From positions 3,971,899 to 4,035,898 of the forward strand of contig NC_087377.1 in assembly GCF_963675165.1 (NCBI RefSeq): DNA of 64,000 nucleotides. The letters run 5' to 3'. Shown here piece after piece: positions 1 through 11,804 of the stretch. Position numbers and translations under genes: made by a program. The DNA comes from Halichondria panicea. Taxonomy: Eukaryota; Porifera; Demospongiae; Suberitida; Halichondriidae. Position 1 is the stretch's first letter; each line of letters opens with the position of its first letter. Below the pieces are notes generated by a model that was not told where the DNA came from, made no database searches, and saw only the letters and a list, made by a program, of their open reading frames with translations.

Positions 1-119
1 CTGGGGGGGAACTCAGGGAGCCGTACAATTGGACCACTGAGAAACTGTTGAAAGATTTCGAGGAGTTTCTGGGAGATGCATTCAAGATTGCTCACATCCT
101 CGATGGGTCACCTAACTAA
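1..119 (+). CDS. DD-A: 3' end of a Death-domain family gene (last exon, partial)
   Basis: The window opens inside the last exon of a gene whose other exons lie upstream of base 1. Reading from base 3, it encodes a C-terminus beginning GGELREPYNWTTEKLLKDF and stopping with TAA at 117-119. This is nearly identical to the last exons of DD-C (6074-6289), DD-D (11586-11804) and DD-E (23156-23371), so it belongs to the same tandem family. The function of this C-terminal segment is not recognised. The sequence after the stop resembles the sequence after the Death-gene scrap at 20073-20145, which helps trace the duplications. Whether the missing upstream part is intact cannot be known from here. Confidence 0.8.
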   Translation, partial: GGELREPYNWTTEKLLKDFEEFLGDAFKIAHILDGSPN

Positions 120-470
120 AATGCCTTCTGTCAATTTTTTAGTTTATTGAACACTTAACTATTGTGTACGTCAGATAGACCACAAAGCACATAAAGTGGT
201 GTGTGGTGTAATTATTAAATATTTGTATAAAGAATTTTCAAAGTGTACGGTGACTATTTTTAATCCTGAATTCCCAACACTTGTTTTATTTCTACTGGGA
301 AGCCAAAGTTGCATGACGCCCACTCAAAGCTAGTGCTAGCCCCACCCCACTTTCTAAAAGAGGTTGTGTCACCTTTGTTTTTTGGAGGCAACAGAGGGCT
401 TGCTGCTCATCTTGTTTTACGTTGCTAGCTAGAGCAGCTAGCAGCTAGACTACTCGAGAGTGAGTTTAAA
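120..470. other. Spacer between DD-A and DD-B
   Basis: AT-rich spacer with no supported gene. Its first 100 bases match the sequence downstream of the Death-gene scrap near 20150-20260. The last part presumably holds the DD-B promoter and 5' UTR, but no clear TATA box was identified. Confidence 0.5.
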
Positions 471-1703
471 ATGACTAGCCTGGCTCAGGGAGTAACAAGA
501 GCTGTCATCAAAGATCATGAAGGTTGGGAAATCTTTGAGTCTGTGCTATAAATTATAGCCAACAAAATTTATCCACAGAGAAGCCAGATGCATGTATGAA
601 GTCTACTCTAGGCCTATGATGAAGGATCTGATGAAGGAACTTGTCTCTGTTGTTGACTGGCAACTGCTCATGATCAACATGGGAATGGAAAAGTATGAAA
701 ACGACAAGATAGAACGAAATTTCGGGTGCGATATTGATCGACAAAAACAGGAGGCCTTTGACAAGTGGTTGAGGAAGAAGCCTAATGCTTGCTGGAAGAA
801 TGTCATTGATGCTTTGTATGAAATAGAGGAGATCACTCTAGCTAGTAGTCTTGCTAAGAGGTACAACTGGAAAGATCCAAGGGTACGTACCGTGATTTAT
901 AACTGCTACAATAACTCTCAGTTTATGGCTGTAATTAAATTGCTACCCTTATAATGTTTGCGGTATGTATATAGGTATATGTGAACAGCAGCTTTCTAAG
1001 TGCCTCTTATTGTGCTCGCATTACTGCCAAGAAAAGTGACTGTATACCTTGTCGAAGATTTCTTTCTCAACCGGCTTGTGGACTAGAATACTATACCTTT
1101 AAAGATGAATCAGTACGACCAATTAATGAAATGTAAGGTATTTTGCTAACTCTATGGTGATAGAGAATTGCATTGTACCCACACACAGATCAGCAGCAGC
1201 CAGGACAAAGCGATTCTCACGTCTTATACAGACTCATCCATATCCCTACAGTCTGGCCGATTTCTTTAGGAGCATTGAAAATAGTAGCAGTAAGGTTGAC
1301 TTCAAAGTTGGACTTGAAGCAAGGTATATAACTTATCGTTAACACAAGCTAGTGCCTTTTTTTGTACAGGTTTGGACATTTGCACTGGAAAATGCATCCA
1401 AGGGCACTACTTCCCCCATACTCAACTAACCAGGAGTGGATAAGTTCCCAATTGCTCCGAAAAACAACTTTTAACCCTCAGTAAGTTACAATTAGAGACA
1501 TGCACTTTTCATGCATTTACTTACACAGTGTGGAAGAAGCTGATGTTGAGCTACTTTTTGCTGGGAGGGAGCTGCTCGGGAAAGAAATCACCAGATTGCT
1601 CACATCCTCGATGGGTCACCATACTGAACTAAAACATATCTTTTTTTATGCTGTAAGAGCATGGATTTTACTGCTGCATGCACTGCCACCAAATTTCATT
1701 TAG
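471..1703 (+). CDS. DD-B: truncated Death-domain gene with a chimeric last exon
   Basis: Exons read as 471-522, 581-882, 975-1132, 1189-1323, 1370-1480 and 1529-1703, about 310 aa against about 505-513 in the complete copies. Exon 2 encodes a Death-like fold (residues about 30-110; the run DKWLRKKPNACWK is typical of its helices 3-4). The usual acceptor for exon 2 (start 579) puts exon 2 out of frame because of an 11-base length difference. A second AG two bases later (start 581) restores the frame, so the copy may be expressible. Exon 6 begins normally (VEEADVELLF) but at about 1592 joins the extreme 3' end of the family's last exon, read in another frame, so exons 7-9 and most of 10 are gone. 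It may be a young pseudogene or make a shortened protein. Confidence 0.6.
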
Positions 1704-4016
1704 TATATTCTATGACATCACTGCATGAGAGGCATCATTTATTTTATTTTTATAACAATTCAAGTATAGGATATACACAATTAGCTAGTAGCTAGCTAGA
1801 TTTAAAATGCATCCTAAAGAATGTGCATGTACAGAAATATTTAAACACACTGACAGTAACAATATCTTCTATATTGTGTGTACTAACAAGTTTGTTCCAT
1901 AAAGTTACAGCTATAGCGTGTGGGAAGAATTAATGAGTATTGATGCATTGATGTTTGAAACCTATAATTGGTACCAGGGATAGCCCATTAACTGAACGGC
2001 TATTGTAAACAATCTCTGTTCTTTCAACTCGTGGGTTGGGAAAGTCTATCATGTCATGTAAAATTTTGTACAAGTGGCACATTCTTGCAACTAATCTTTT
2101 TGTCTCTAGACTTGTAAGGCCAGATGCTGACAGTAGTTCATCCTGCTTTAGATGAAATTAATTCTTATCATGAAACCTTCGTCTAGGAAAGACAATATCA
2201 CCGTTTTTATGCATGCTATATAGGGAGTGGGTGACAGGCCCTGATAAATTATGTTCAGAATAATTTTAGCATAATAGGTGTCAAGAATGAGTAGATAATC
2301 TACTCTTGTAGGTGTACGTGTCTAAAGAATAATTGGGCATCAATGTCCATTTTTGGTAAAGATCATTACATTAAGTTTTGCATAACGATGTTTTTATGGC
2401 AAAAAATGGCTGAAGGTGAATATTTAATCAGCCGCCCTTTTAGTTTATGGATATATCAGATAACACGATAATAATATGTCTTGAGTCAGTTGTGTTGTGT
2501 TTATTTCTACGTCTTAATTTTCACCTTTTTTCAGAGAATAATCGGATTTTTTATGAGAATAATAGGCACATTATTTTTTCAAGAATAATAATGGGTGAAA
2601 AAAAGCATAATTTATCAGGGCCTTAGTGGGTGACTGATTTGTTGGTGAAGTGTATGTAATGGTATCTTTCTTCAATCTGTGATGGCATAATTATTATAGG
2701 GTATAACAACTCGTATAAGGCCACTCAAACTGACAAATTAGTTTCCCGTTCATGCTTCCTTGCAAAGAGGATGAGGGAGCGAGGGTATTGTGTATCATGT
2801 ACCGTATTTCGTGGGTTAGCAATCCTACACGAAAATTAAGTCCACGAAAAGTAGCTATAACGTTGTAAAGATTAAAGGTGTGGCTTCCGGTAAGCAGTCA
2901 TTCTATGAACATCGTGCAACGAAATGCTTTTAGAGGCCATTCCATGAAATATAAGTGCCTCGAAAATTGTGCACTATAATAATTATTGGATCATGAATAA
3001 CATTAATATTGGATTACATCATCGTTAATAAAACCACAGACGTTGCTCCAGCACCCCCCTCTGGCCTCAGGCTCTGCTCCACATTTACTTACTGTCTTAT
3101 ATAGCTAGCTAGCTGATATGACAGACTCCGTGCTCAATAACTACGTTGCCAATGTAATATATAGTGTAATGGTGGGTGGAAAGTCTATATCTCTCTGCGC
3201 TTATGGGACTCAGCATGTCAAGAAGTTATGATCGACTTCACCCATTTTCGTATCCAGACGCTGGCCGCGTGTTTTTTTTACTTGTAGGTCCAGCCTCTTT
3301 TGGAATGTTTGAGCAAATGGTATCCTGAAGTAACATCATTGCCCCAATACCCCCATTATTCTTGTGGGAAATAAACTCGATCTGAGGGATAACCAAGAGA
3401 CAGTTGAGAAGTTACGAGTGAAACATCAAAGCCCCATCACAACAGCACAAGGAAAAGAAATCAAGAGGTCTGGCGGAGGTATTCCATGAAGCAATCAGAG
3501 CAGTGCTCTTTTCTGTTACTGGCAGAGAAGTGTTTGCGTATTGCTTTAAAGTCGTTCCCAAGACGTCTATATAATTGTCTATAGCTATCGTATAAATAAA
3601 ATATGTCACCTCTTGCATGTTGTAGCTGAATTGTTGTGGCTAGTATAAAGTAGTGATCAAGTGAGTCATTTGAGTGTCAATGAGTGACGCATAACTGCAC
3701 TATATATATATATATAATTATATACGATCATAATGCTTGTAGCTATGGCCTATATCATATTATCATCAGGAGTACAGACTATTTAGAAATGTGCTGTATA
3801 GTAATACCAAGGGCGTACGATCTTGGTAATACTATAATTATATCCAATGAATTTATGGTATGCAGTGCACTTATCCATCTGTGGGAGTCAACCCTCAATT
3901 AAATGCATGAGTGATCCATGCAGCTATAGATGCTTTATAGAGCTATTGATGAGTGCATATGTCGATATTTCTAACAAAGTCAGTATCATTCAAGCTTTAG
4001 TTGATCTATAGACTAA
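1704..4016. other. Spacer between DD-B and DD-C
   Basis: No supported gene. It contains the inverted-repeat element at 2236-2623, a region with repeated cgaaa/tttcg motifs near 2800-3000, and a TA run near 3700. Parts resemble the spacer downstream of DD-E (23372-24468), including the uninterrupted form of the 2236-2623 insertion site. About 3860-4016 resembles the DNA upstream of DD-E (about 20760-20925). The minus-strand open frame at 3412-3618 shows no family features. Confidence 0.5.
2236..2623. mobile_element. 388-bp inverted-repeat element with 10-bp target duplication
   Basis: The ends are perfect 18-bp inverted repeats (AGGCCCTGATAAATTATG at 2236-2253 and its reverse complement at 2606-2623). 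The flanks repeat AGTGGGTGAC at 2226-2235 and, after one extra T, at 2625-2634. The paralogous spacer after DD-E has an uninterrupted version of this site at 23671-23701. There is no coding capacity, so this looks like a non-autonomous DNA transposon (MITE). The superfamily is not certain; a target duplication of 8-10 bp would fit hAT-like or similar groups. Confidence 0.75.
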
Positions 4017-6289
4017 ATGGCTAGCAGTCAAGGAAACTGGAGAGCTGGCAATGATCATAATGGTTGGTAAATAGATGTTTAGATAGCTTGCATGTCGCTT
4101 CTAGCTCTGTCAGCAAAATTAATACAACCGTTCATTTTGTTACACACAGGGAAGCCACATATGAAGTCAAAACCTGTGTTGAGAGATCTGTTGCAGGATC
4201 TTGAATCCTTCGTTAACTGGCAACTGCTCATAGAGAAACTTGAAAGCATAGAAGGAAATTTCCAGCACAATATTGATCGACAAAAGCTTGAGGCCTTTGA
4301 CAAGTGGTTGAGGAGGAAACCTGATGCTTGCTGGAAGGATGTCATTGATGTTCTGTATGAAATGGAGGAGATCACTCTGGCTAGTAGACTTGCTAAGAAG
4401 TATGCCTGGGAAGATCCAAGGGTACGAAAAAATGTAACTGCCACCTAACTTAATATAGATTAGTCTGATTCTACATTACTAGAATCTATATACACATGCA
4501 TGCATTATGCTATTGTCCTGTATGCAGGTTTTCGTAAACTGGGGCTCATTAAGTGCCTCAAACGTTGCTCGCATCACTGCCACAAGAATAGGTGATATAC
4601 CACATCGGAGATTTCTTCCTCAACTTGCTCCTGGACTAGAATACTACACCTTAGAAGATGAATCAGTACAACCAATGAATGAAAGGTAAGTTATTAGTCC
4701 ATGATAAAGTATTGCATTGCAATCTATACACCCCCACACATGCACACATGCAGATCAGCAGCAGTAAGGACAGAGCAATTGTCACGTCGCTTACAGACTG
4801 ATCCACGCCCCTACAGTCTGGCTGATTTTTTTAAGAGCATTGAAAATAGTAACAGTAAGGGCAACTTCAAAGTTGGACTTGAAGCAAGGTAAAGGTGCCA
4901 TTGTAACACTGATCCATGCAAAAAGAAACTTTTCACAGGTTTGGACATTTGTACTGGAAACTGGAACCAACATGTGTACTTCCCGCTAATTCAACTAGCC
5001 AGGAATGGATCAGATCCAAGTTGCTCAAAAAACGGGCATTTACCTCTGAGTAAGATAAAATGGCATGTAACTTTTAGTTATGATCACTTTACCCAGAGTG
5101 GAAGAAGCTGATGTTGAGCAATTGTTTGTGGAGAGAGAACAGCTTGGGAAAGAGGTCACTAAAATATCTGTGACGTTTGTAGTAGATGGTCAAGATGACG
5201 AGATCTATTCAGCTGCCATTTCTGCTAATGAAAAGGGTAACGAATTTCGCCTGGATGCTGTGTACAGAAAACAACCGCTTGAAAAGAGAGCAAGATTAAG
5301 CATTGCTTTACCAGGACGGTAAGTATATTTATCACATTAACACCGAGTGTCCATTTTCTCTCCTCTTTCTTCTCTTTAGGAAGTATGACTTGAGAATATC
5401 TGACTGTTCCGAATGTATGCTGACGGAGCACCAAAACAGTAATCCATATCAGATGGCCCTAACCATTTCTAAGGCATTATGCAGACTGTGAGTTGCATGA
5501 TGTTCTGTTCATGCATAAATGAATAAATTATCCGCAGTCCTGATAAAAGACTTCGTGTCATTCTCCGTGGATCATCTCCAAATAATGAGAGTTCTTGGAA
5601 AGTCAAGTACATTCGACAGCGTGTGCAAAGGCAGTACAAATGGAAACCAGAGAAAAGGTATAATAGTCTAAAGTCCATATTCTTGTGTGTTCTTTGTTAT
5701 GCTGTGTGATACCGTGCATTTTTACTTTTAATGTGTTCATCATCAACGGATGTGATAGGTGGATTTTGGCCCGGTACGATGTTGATGTGCTTGACTATGA
5801 AAAAAATCAAGCTGTTGTCGACATTGCCCCACTAAATAAAGGAGTAGACATATTGGAGTTTGACTACTCAAGAAAAGAAGTCGAGGTGTGTCAAGAATGT
5901 GTGTGCACTTGGTAGTGTAAATAATTTATACTGGTAAGCAAATAAGATACAATTGATGTGTAACCATGTACAGTAAGTCCTGATCGTATTAGTATACTTA
6001 GACATGTAATTACCACAGTAGCATTATTCATGACTGCTACAAAGCTAATACCGGCAGTATTTTAACTTTACAGTTTTGGGGTCAAAATATATACCCAAGT
6101 AATGTCAGTGACACTCATCCCTCACGAGACAAGTACTACTACATGGAAGGGATTGAGGGAGTGGGACTGCCTGGGGGGGAACTCAGGGAGCCGTACAATT
6201 GGACCACTGAGGAACTGTTGAGAGATTTCGAGGAGTTTCTGGGAGATGCATTCAAGATTGCTCACATCCTCAATGGATCTCCTTACTAA
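4017..6289 (+). CDS. DD-C: complete Death-domain protein, 504 aa
   Basis: Ten exons: 4017-4062, 4150-4421, 4528-4685, 4754-4888, 4939-5049, 5097-5318, 5380-5487, 5538-5657, 5759-5885, 6074-6289. Phases are consistent throughout; introns 3-8 are all phase 2. Residues about 22-105 form a Death-like domain (conserved W in NWQLL, then EAFDKWLRRKPDACWKDVI and ASRLAKKY). Death folds mediate homotypic assembly in apoptosis and innate signalling. The remaining 400 residues match no domain I recognise but are well conserved among copies (KYDLRISDCSECML; ESSWKVKYIRQRVQRQYKW; RDKYYYMEGIEGVGLPGGE). No signal peptide or membrane span is visible, so the protein is probably cytosolic. There is no visible caspase, kinase, NACHT or LRR part. 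The start is the first ATG of a short exon conserved in all copies. This is the best reference copy of the family. Confidence 0.85.
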
Positions 6290-6780
6290 CTATATGTCAT
6301 ATAAAGTGCATGGTGATGAACTAGTCAGCGCTATAGTCAGTAGAGCTTAAATAATACCATTACCATAATAGTCAGTTCTGTATAGTGATCTAGTGATGTG
6401 CGCAGAATCAAGTGGCTATTCATTTCAATCCCCATTCAAATTTACCTATTCTTTTTATAGCCTAAATATGTAGGTCTAAGACATAAAGAGGTATATGTAT
6501 TTTTGTTCATGAGATCAATCTAGCTCTGATGCATGTATAGTGCTCATTGAAAAAGTATTACAACAGCTCTGTGCTTTTGCAAGATTTATAATAGACTTTA
6601 GCTGATCAGAGGTGTAGACCTAGTGTCACATGACTGCATTCTTTTTTATATAACCCATTTTTTCTTGCCGGCATTTAGTACCTATACTGAAAGCAAAAAC
6701 TAGAAATTACTATATACCAATGATAAGAACATGCACGTATTATATGCTTAAAAATGTACAGTACCAGCATGCATGCAGTA

Positions 6781-7356
6781 TAGGTGTAGTCAAGAGTAGA
6801 TAAGAGTAAGAGTGTTGAACTGCTGTAGTAATCGTGGAACCGCATTTGCCTTGACATGCGTCATCACTGTCGTCACTATTCAATTAAAATGAGTGCTGTT
6901 AAGTAAACTGTGGTCTGTGGTTTGTAGCACTGAACTGTGCAATCGCAGCATGTGGTTTCTGGGAAGTGTTGCTAACATAACTAATCAGTACTGATTACTA
7001 TCAAGTGATGACACAGGAGCAGGAAATTGCTGTTACTAGCAGTTCAACACTCTTACTCTTAGGCCACTCCAAGTGATACTCTGGTTTCTGGTCCACCGCC
7101 CGCATCAGATTTTATTCTTGGATTCTATCTCATTATTGGATTTCTATCTCATTATTTCTACTACGCATGCGCAGAATGGTCCATGTGGGTACGAAATAGT
7201 GTGATAATGATATTCATTTGCAAAATAATGAGTTCATAAGGTGAAATTGATAATGACATAATGAGAAAAACCGCCCGCCCGCATGTAATTAGAAAAACTT
7301 CAGGACCAGAAACCAGAGTGTCACTTGGAGTGGCCTTATCTACTCTTGGTGTAGTG
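6781..7356. repeat. Large imperfect fold-back containing a site and its uninterrupted inverse
   Basis: Bases about 6793-6827 are the reverse complement of the two flanks of the element at 7062-7335 joined together (left flank about 7038-7061, right flank 7336-7348). The same unique sequence is therefore present twice in opposite orientation. One copy is uninterrupted and the other carries the insertion. Confidence 0.6.
7062..7335. mobile_element. PIF/Harbinger-like MITE, 274 bp
   Basis: Terminal inverted repeats of 33 bp (7062-7094 and 7303-7335) differ at one position and start GGCCACTCCAAGTGA. The flanking trinucleotide TTA occurs on both sides (7059-7061 and 7336-7338) but only once in the uninterrupted inverse copy near 6797-6827. 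A 3-bp TTA-type duplication is characteristic of the PIF/Harbinger superfamily; that assignment is an inference from the duplication alone. No coding capacity. Confidence 0.7.
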
Positions 7357-7612
7357 TATTGTGATCCCATTTTATTGTGCTTGTGGATACTGAGTGGTTT
7401 CATGTACTTGTGCAAATGCTTACATATTTCATGCTATCTATAGTCTGCCCACCTGGTCACAGAGTACTCCTGATTTCAGGGCTTGTTGTTATTCATGCAC
7501 TCCTGGATGGAATGTAAGGACACGCCCACACAAAGCCAGTCATCAGCTCCACCCACACTTCTGTTGAAGCCAAATAAACATTGTAAACAAAACGCTAGCT
7601 GATCAGAATCTG

Positions 7613-10600
7613 ATGGCTAGCTATCAGCGCGTAACAAGAGCTGTCAGCAACGATCATGAAGGTTTGTATTATTATAACATTAACTTTGTGTATTCCGTGG
7701 GCTTCTATATAAATTATCATAGCCTATACCTGATTACACTGAGCTATGAGCCTATACTATAATAACTAAAAGCCTATACTATATAACTAAAAGCCTATAG
7801 ATGAACAATTTATCCACAGTGAAGCCACATATGAAGTCAAGGCCTTTGCTAAAAGATATGTTGAAGGAACTTGACTCTGTTGTCACCTGGCAACTGCTCA
7901 TGATCAATTTGGGAGTGAAGAAGTCTGAAAATGATAAGATGGAGAAAAATTTCCAGGGGGATATTGATCGACAAAAACAGGAGGCCTTTGACAAGTGGTT
8001 GAGGATGAAACCTGATGCTTGCTGGAAGGATGTCATTGATGCTTTGTATGAAATGGAGGAGATCAGTCTGGCTAGTAGTCTTGCTAGGAAATACGACTGG
8101 AAAGATCCGAGAGTGTGTTATTATTTACTGCCACATGATGCATTCATTATCATAACGTAAATACATTAGGCTATCCTATTAGCTGTATGTATAATAATAT
8201 AATTATATTGGCATGCAGGTATCTGTAAACTCAAGCTTCTTGAGTGCCTCTTATGCTCTTATCACTGCCAAGAAAATTGGTGATATACCATGTCGAAAAT
8301 TTCTTCCTAAACCTGCTCCTGGACTAGAATATTACACTTTAGGAGACAAATCAGTACCAAAAATTGATGAAAGGTATTACTCCATGCATGGTGTTGTACT
8401 GCATTTATATAACCACCACTTCACATACAGATCAGCAGCAGTGAGGACAAAGCGATTCTCACATATCTTACAAACTGTTCCATATCCCTACAGTCTGGCC
8501 GATTTCTTTAGGAGCATTGAAGAAAGTAACAGTAAGGGAGACTTCAAAGTTGGACTTGAAGCAAGGTGCATAACCTATATAATATCTAACCTCACGCAAA
8601 AGTGACTTTTTTTAAAGGTTTGGATCATTGTACTGGAAGCTGAACCCAGAGACAATACTTCCCCCATACTCAACTAACCAGGATTGGATCAAATCTAAAT
8701 TGCTCCGAAAAACGTCTTTCAACCCTCAGTAAGTTATATAATTATATAGGTTAACCTGAGGCGCGTGGGCAGCCACGGGTTATCGTAAGTAGTCCCATTA
8801 GTTATGCCTCGAGGCATAACTATAATACTTTTTCACAGCGCAGCTTGCAACACTCGTTTTAGTCATAGATAGAAGAAGGAAAGGGATTGGAAACGCAATA
8901 GAAATCCTGTACTATAGGCTAGTTGCGTCATGTGACAGGAAATGCCATATTTAACCCCTAACGCACCATAATTTAACTGGTTCCACATGGAATTTGATGG
9001 AAACAAAAAAAGAACAAACAATCAAAGATCAACACAAGAGGCAATTATGTATATGGATACGGATAGTATATCAAATTTGTATTTCATGTTGAAGAAGAAG
9101 AGAAGAAGTTGACTGCCAGAGAGACGGTCCAGACTCCCTGAAAGCTTCTGGGAGCCTTCTAGAGCTTTGTGATTTCTACGATAAACACACCATGGATAGA
9201 AGACACCAATCATGACACTATGATTATACAACAATTGTATCATTTATGTGTGACATTGAACAATGCTTATACTACGTACTTAGCACATGTATGTTGGTAA
9301 AGATTGATCTGGATATAGCTATATCTACTACAGAAATGCTCAATTTATCACAAGTTCTCCTTGGCTTGACTTGAAAGGACCACTTCTATCTTTGTCTAGC
9401 ATTCCATATTCCCTCTTCAGGTTCCCCATGTCCTGTGTTTGAACTGCTGATAATAAGTTTGTATCGTAATACACAGTACTAATAATAATGGGCATAACAT
9501 AAAATAATCCACAATAATTGTATAAAACCACAATTGTAAAACAAGTGATTGAGCCTTCATAAATAAGTGTATAGCTGTCTAACCGTGCTATTCCCATTCT
9601 ACTGTTAATAACGTATGCTACTGTAAAACTATAGTGCTATTGCTCATCGCTGGATAAGGTAAGAGGAACGGAAACATGCTGCTATATTTTGTTCTGTTTG
9701 TACCATATGTTTGCTAATGTACCTAGGAAAACTCTACAAAGTAGCTATTCCCATTCTATACATTATAGGCTTTCTCCTCATACTAAATACAGCCTATTAC
9801 GCAAACCAGGGGTGATGATATAGGAACAAAACTTACAATATAGCAGAAATCCAAGAGAAAACTCCTTGTAACTCAGTAGCTAGAAGTCTGTAGATAGTCT
9901 ACTATGGCTCTGCATAGCCCTGTGGGTGTTGACTACCCAATACATTGCTGGAGTTTCTCATAAAACGATCAACTGTTCAGACAGTGAGCGAGTTACCAGC
10001 TTTCCAGTAGCTGAACAAGCGCAACTAGCCTCTAAAATCATGTTATGACGTCACACGTACAATTGATAGAGCATCATGTGATGCATTTCCAATCCCTTTC
10101 CTTCTTCTATCTATGTTTTAATAGTGGCAGATTTTGATTAAAGCGCTATACGTTGTCGAAAAACAACGAGCAACACCATGCACTATCAAGACTTGCACAT
10201 TGGCCACCATAGAGCTAGCTATATATTATATACACGGCGTTAATTCAAAGCATTTTATTACACATGAGCACTATTAACTGTAATGGGAAAAGACTCTATT
10301 GCCTTCTTTGCTGCATGCATGGCTATATAATTATACTGTGCCTACTCCGTCCCACTGCATGCATGTCAGCCTGCATGTGTGTCTTACTTTTAACACGTGC
10401 ACTCCATACCTCTTTAATTGCTGCATGTGATCTTCTACTTGCATGTCAAGTGTATAACATTATAGGCTTCTTTGCTGAATCTGCTCTATAGTGTATTATA
10501 CGATCATAAAAATTATAATTTATATGCACTGCCGTTTTCAAAACTTTGTCATAGCGTTCAAATTGTGCCATGTTCGTATATACATGCTACTGATTTTGTA

Positions 10601-11804
10601 AATCTGCTGAGGATTTAGTAATTCGAGTGCTCTAGTTTTTACTTTATACAGAGTAGAAGAAGCTGATGTTGAGAAACTATTCGTTGGCAGAAAGTTGCTT
10701 GGGAACGAAGTCACTAGAATGAACTTGAGCTTTGTAGTGGAGGGCCAAGATGAAGGGACCTACATGGCTGTCATTGCATCATATGCAAATGGTGATGTTT
10801 TTTATCTGGATGCTGTGTACAGAAAAACGGACATTGACAAGAAAGCAAGATTAAATATTGCTTTACCGGGATGGTAAGTATAAATTAATCGTAAAACATT
10901 GGAACCTCTTTTTTCACTCTGTTTCTTTCTCTTCAGGAAGTATGACTTGAGGATATCTGAATGTACCGAATGTATCTTGTTGGCTGAGCATGAGAACAGT
11001 AAACCATATAAGAATGCTCAAACCATTACTAGATCTTTATGCAGACTGTAAGTTGCCTATATAGAAACACGTTGATCATCTGATTAACAATAAATTGACA
11101 CAGTCTCGATAGAAGACTTCGTGTCATTCTCCGTGGATCATCTACAAATAATGAGAGCTCTTGGAAAGTCAAGTACATTAGACAGCGTGTGCAAAAGCAG
11201 TACGAATGGAAACCAGAGAAAAAGTAAATCTATATATTAAGTGGACATTATTACTATTAATGTGCGTGTACACATGCAGGTGGATTCTGGCACTGTATGA
11301 TGTCGATGTCTTTGACTATGACACAAATCAGGCTGTTGTCGACACTGCTCCACTGAATGAAGGAGTGGAAATATTGGAGTTTGACTACTCAAGAAAAGAA
11401 GTAGAGGTTGTTTGAATTGTATGCACGTACATAAGCTTATATATAGTACTTATACTATTGCAGCTTGTGTAGTTGGTGTATAATATACATGCCATGCAGC
11501 CATGGAAATTTTAGACGCACAAGTGATGAATAATTTACCATTACATGAATAATACGATATAGCTATATACTTATATTTTTGACAGCTTTGGGCTCAGAAA
11601 ATATTTCCAAGAAATGTTGACGACACCCACCCCTCACGAGACAAGTACTACTACATGGAAGGGATTGAGGGAGTGCGACTGCCTGGGGGGGAACTGAGGG
11701 AGCCATACAATTGGACCACTGAGGAACTGTTGAGAGATTTCGAGGAGTTTCTGGGAGATGCATTCAAGATTGCTCACATCCTTGATGGATCGTCACCTTA
11801 CTGA
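7613..11804 (+). CDS. DD-D: complete Death-domain protein, 513 aa
   Basis: Ten exons: 7613-7661, 7820-8112, 8219-8373, 8431-8565, 8618-8728, 10652-10873, 10937-11047, 11104-11223, 11280-11406, 11586-11804, all in consistent phase. It has the same layout as DD-C: a short first exon (MASYQRVTRAVS), a Death-like domain at residues about 25-115 (TWQLLMINLGVKKSEND, then EAFDKWLRMKPDACWKDVI), then the unrecognised conserved region ending in IAHILDGSSPY. Small in-frame length changes relative to DD-C show coding constraint: one codon less in exon 3, one more in exon 7 and in exon 10. Intron 5 is about 1.9 kb, against 47 bases in DD-C, because it holds the inverted-repeat element at 8864-10115. It sits just upstream of K1, and the DD-E/K2 pair has the same order. 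Probably functional. Confidence 0.85.
8864..10115. mobile_element. 1.25-kb element with perfect 30-bp terminal inverted repeats
   Basis: Bases 8864-8893 (starting CATAGATAGAAGAAGG) and 10086-10115 are perfect reverse complements. More inverted similarity lies just inside (GGCTAGTTGCG near 8918 and its complement near 10020). The flanks are TTTTAGT and TTTTAAT, a possible imperfect target duplication. It lies in intron 5 of DD-D and accounts for that intron's unusual length. The open frames inside (minus strand 9022-9243 and 9340-9597) show no transposase features, so it is most likely non-autonomous. Confidence 0.7.
10116..10651. other. Rest of DD-D intron 5
   Basis: Intron sequence between the 1.25-kb element and exon 6. 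The 75-aa frame at 10264-10491 is rich in Cys, Met and His only because the DNA is rich in tgcatg repeats. No gene is called. Confidence 0.5.

Larger units (their letters stand above)
6290..7612. other. Spacer between DD-C and DD-D with a fold-back structure
   Basis: No supported gene. The notable content is the inverted-repeat element at 7062-7335 and the inverted copy of its flanks at about 6781-6830, listed separately. The small frames at 7161-7415 and 7261-7443 fall in or across the element and are not believed. Confidence 0.55.

Noticed and set aside
3412..3618. 68-aa minus-strand frame between DD-B and DD-C
   Set aside because: No similarity to neighbouring families and no conservation seen in the paralogous spacer after DD-E.
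10264..10491. 75-aa Cys-rich frame in DD-D intron 5
   Set aside because: Composition follows from tgcatg-rich DNA; it is not conserved in the other Death-gene copies.
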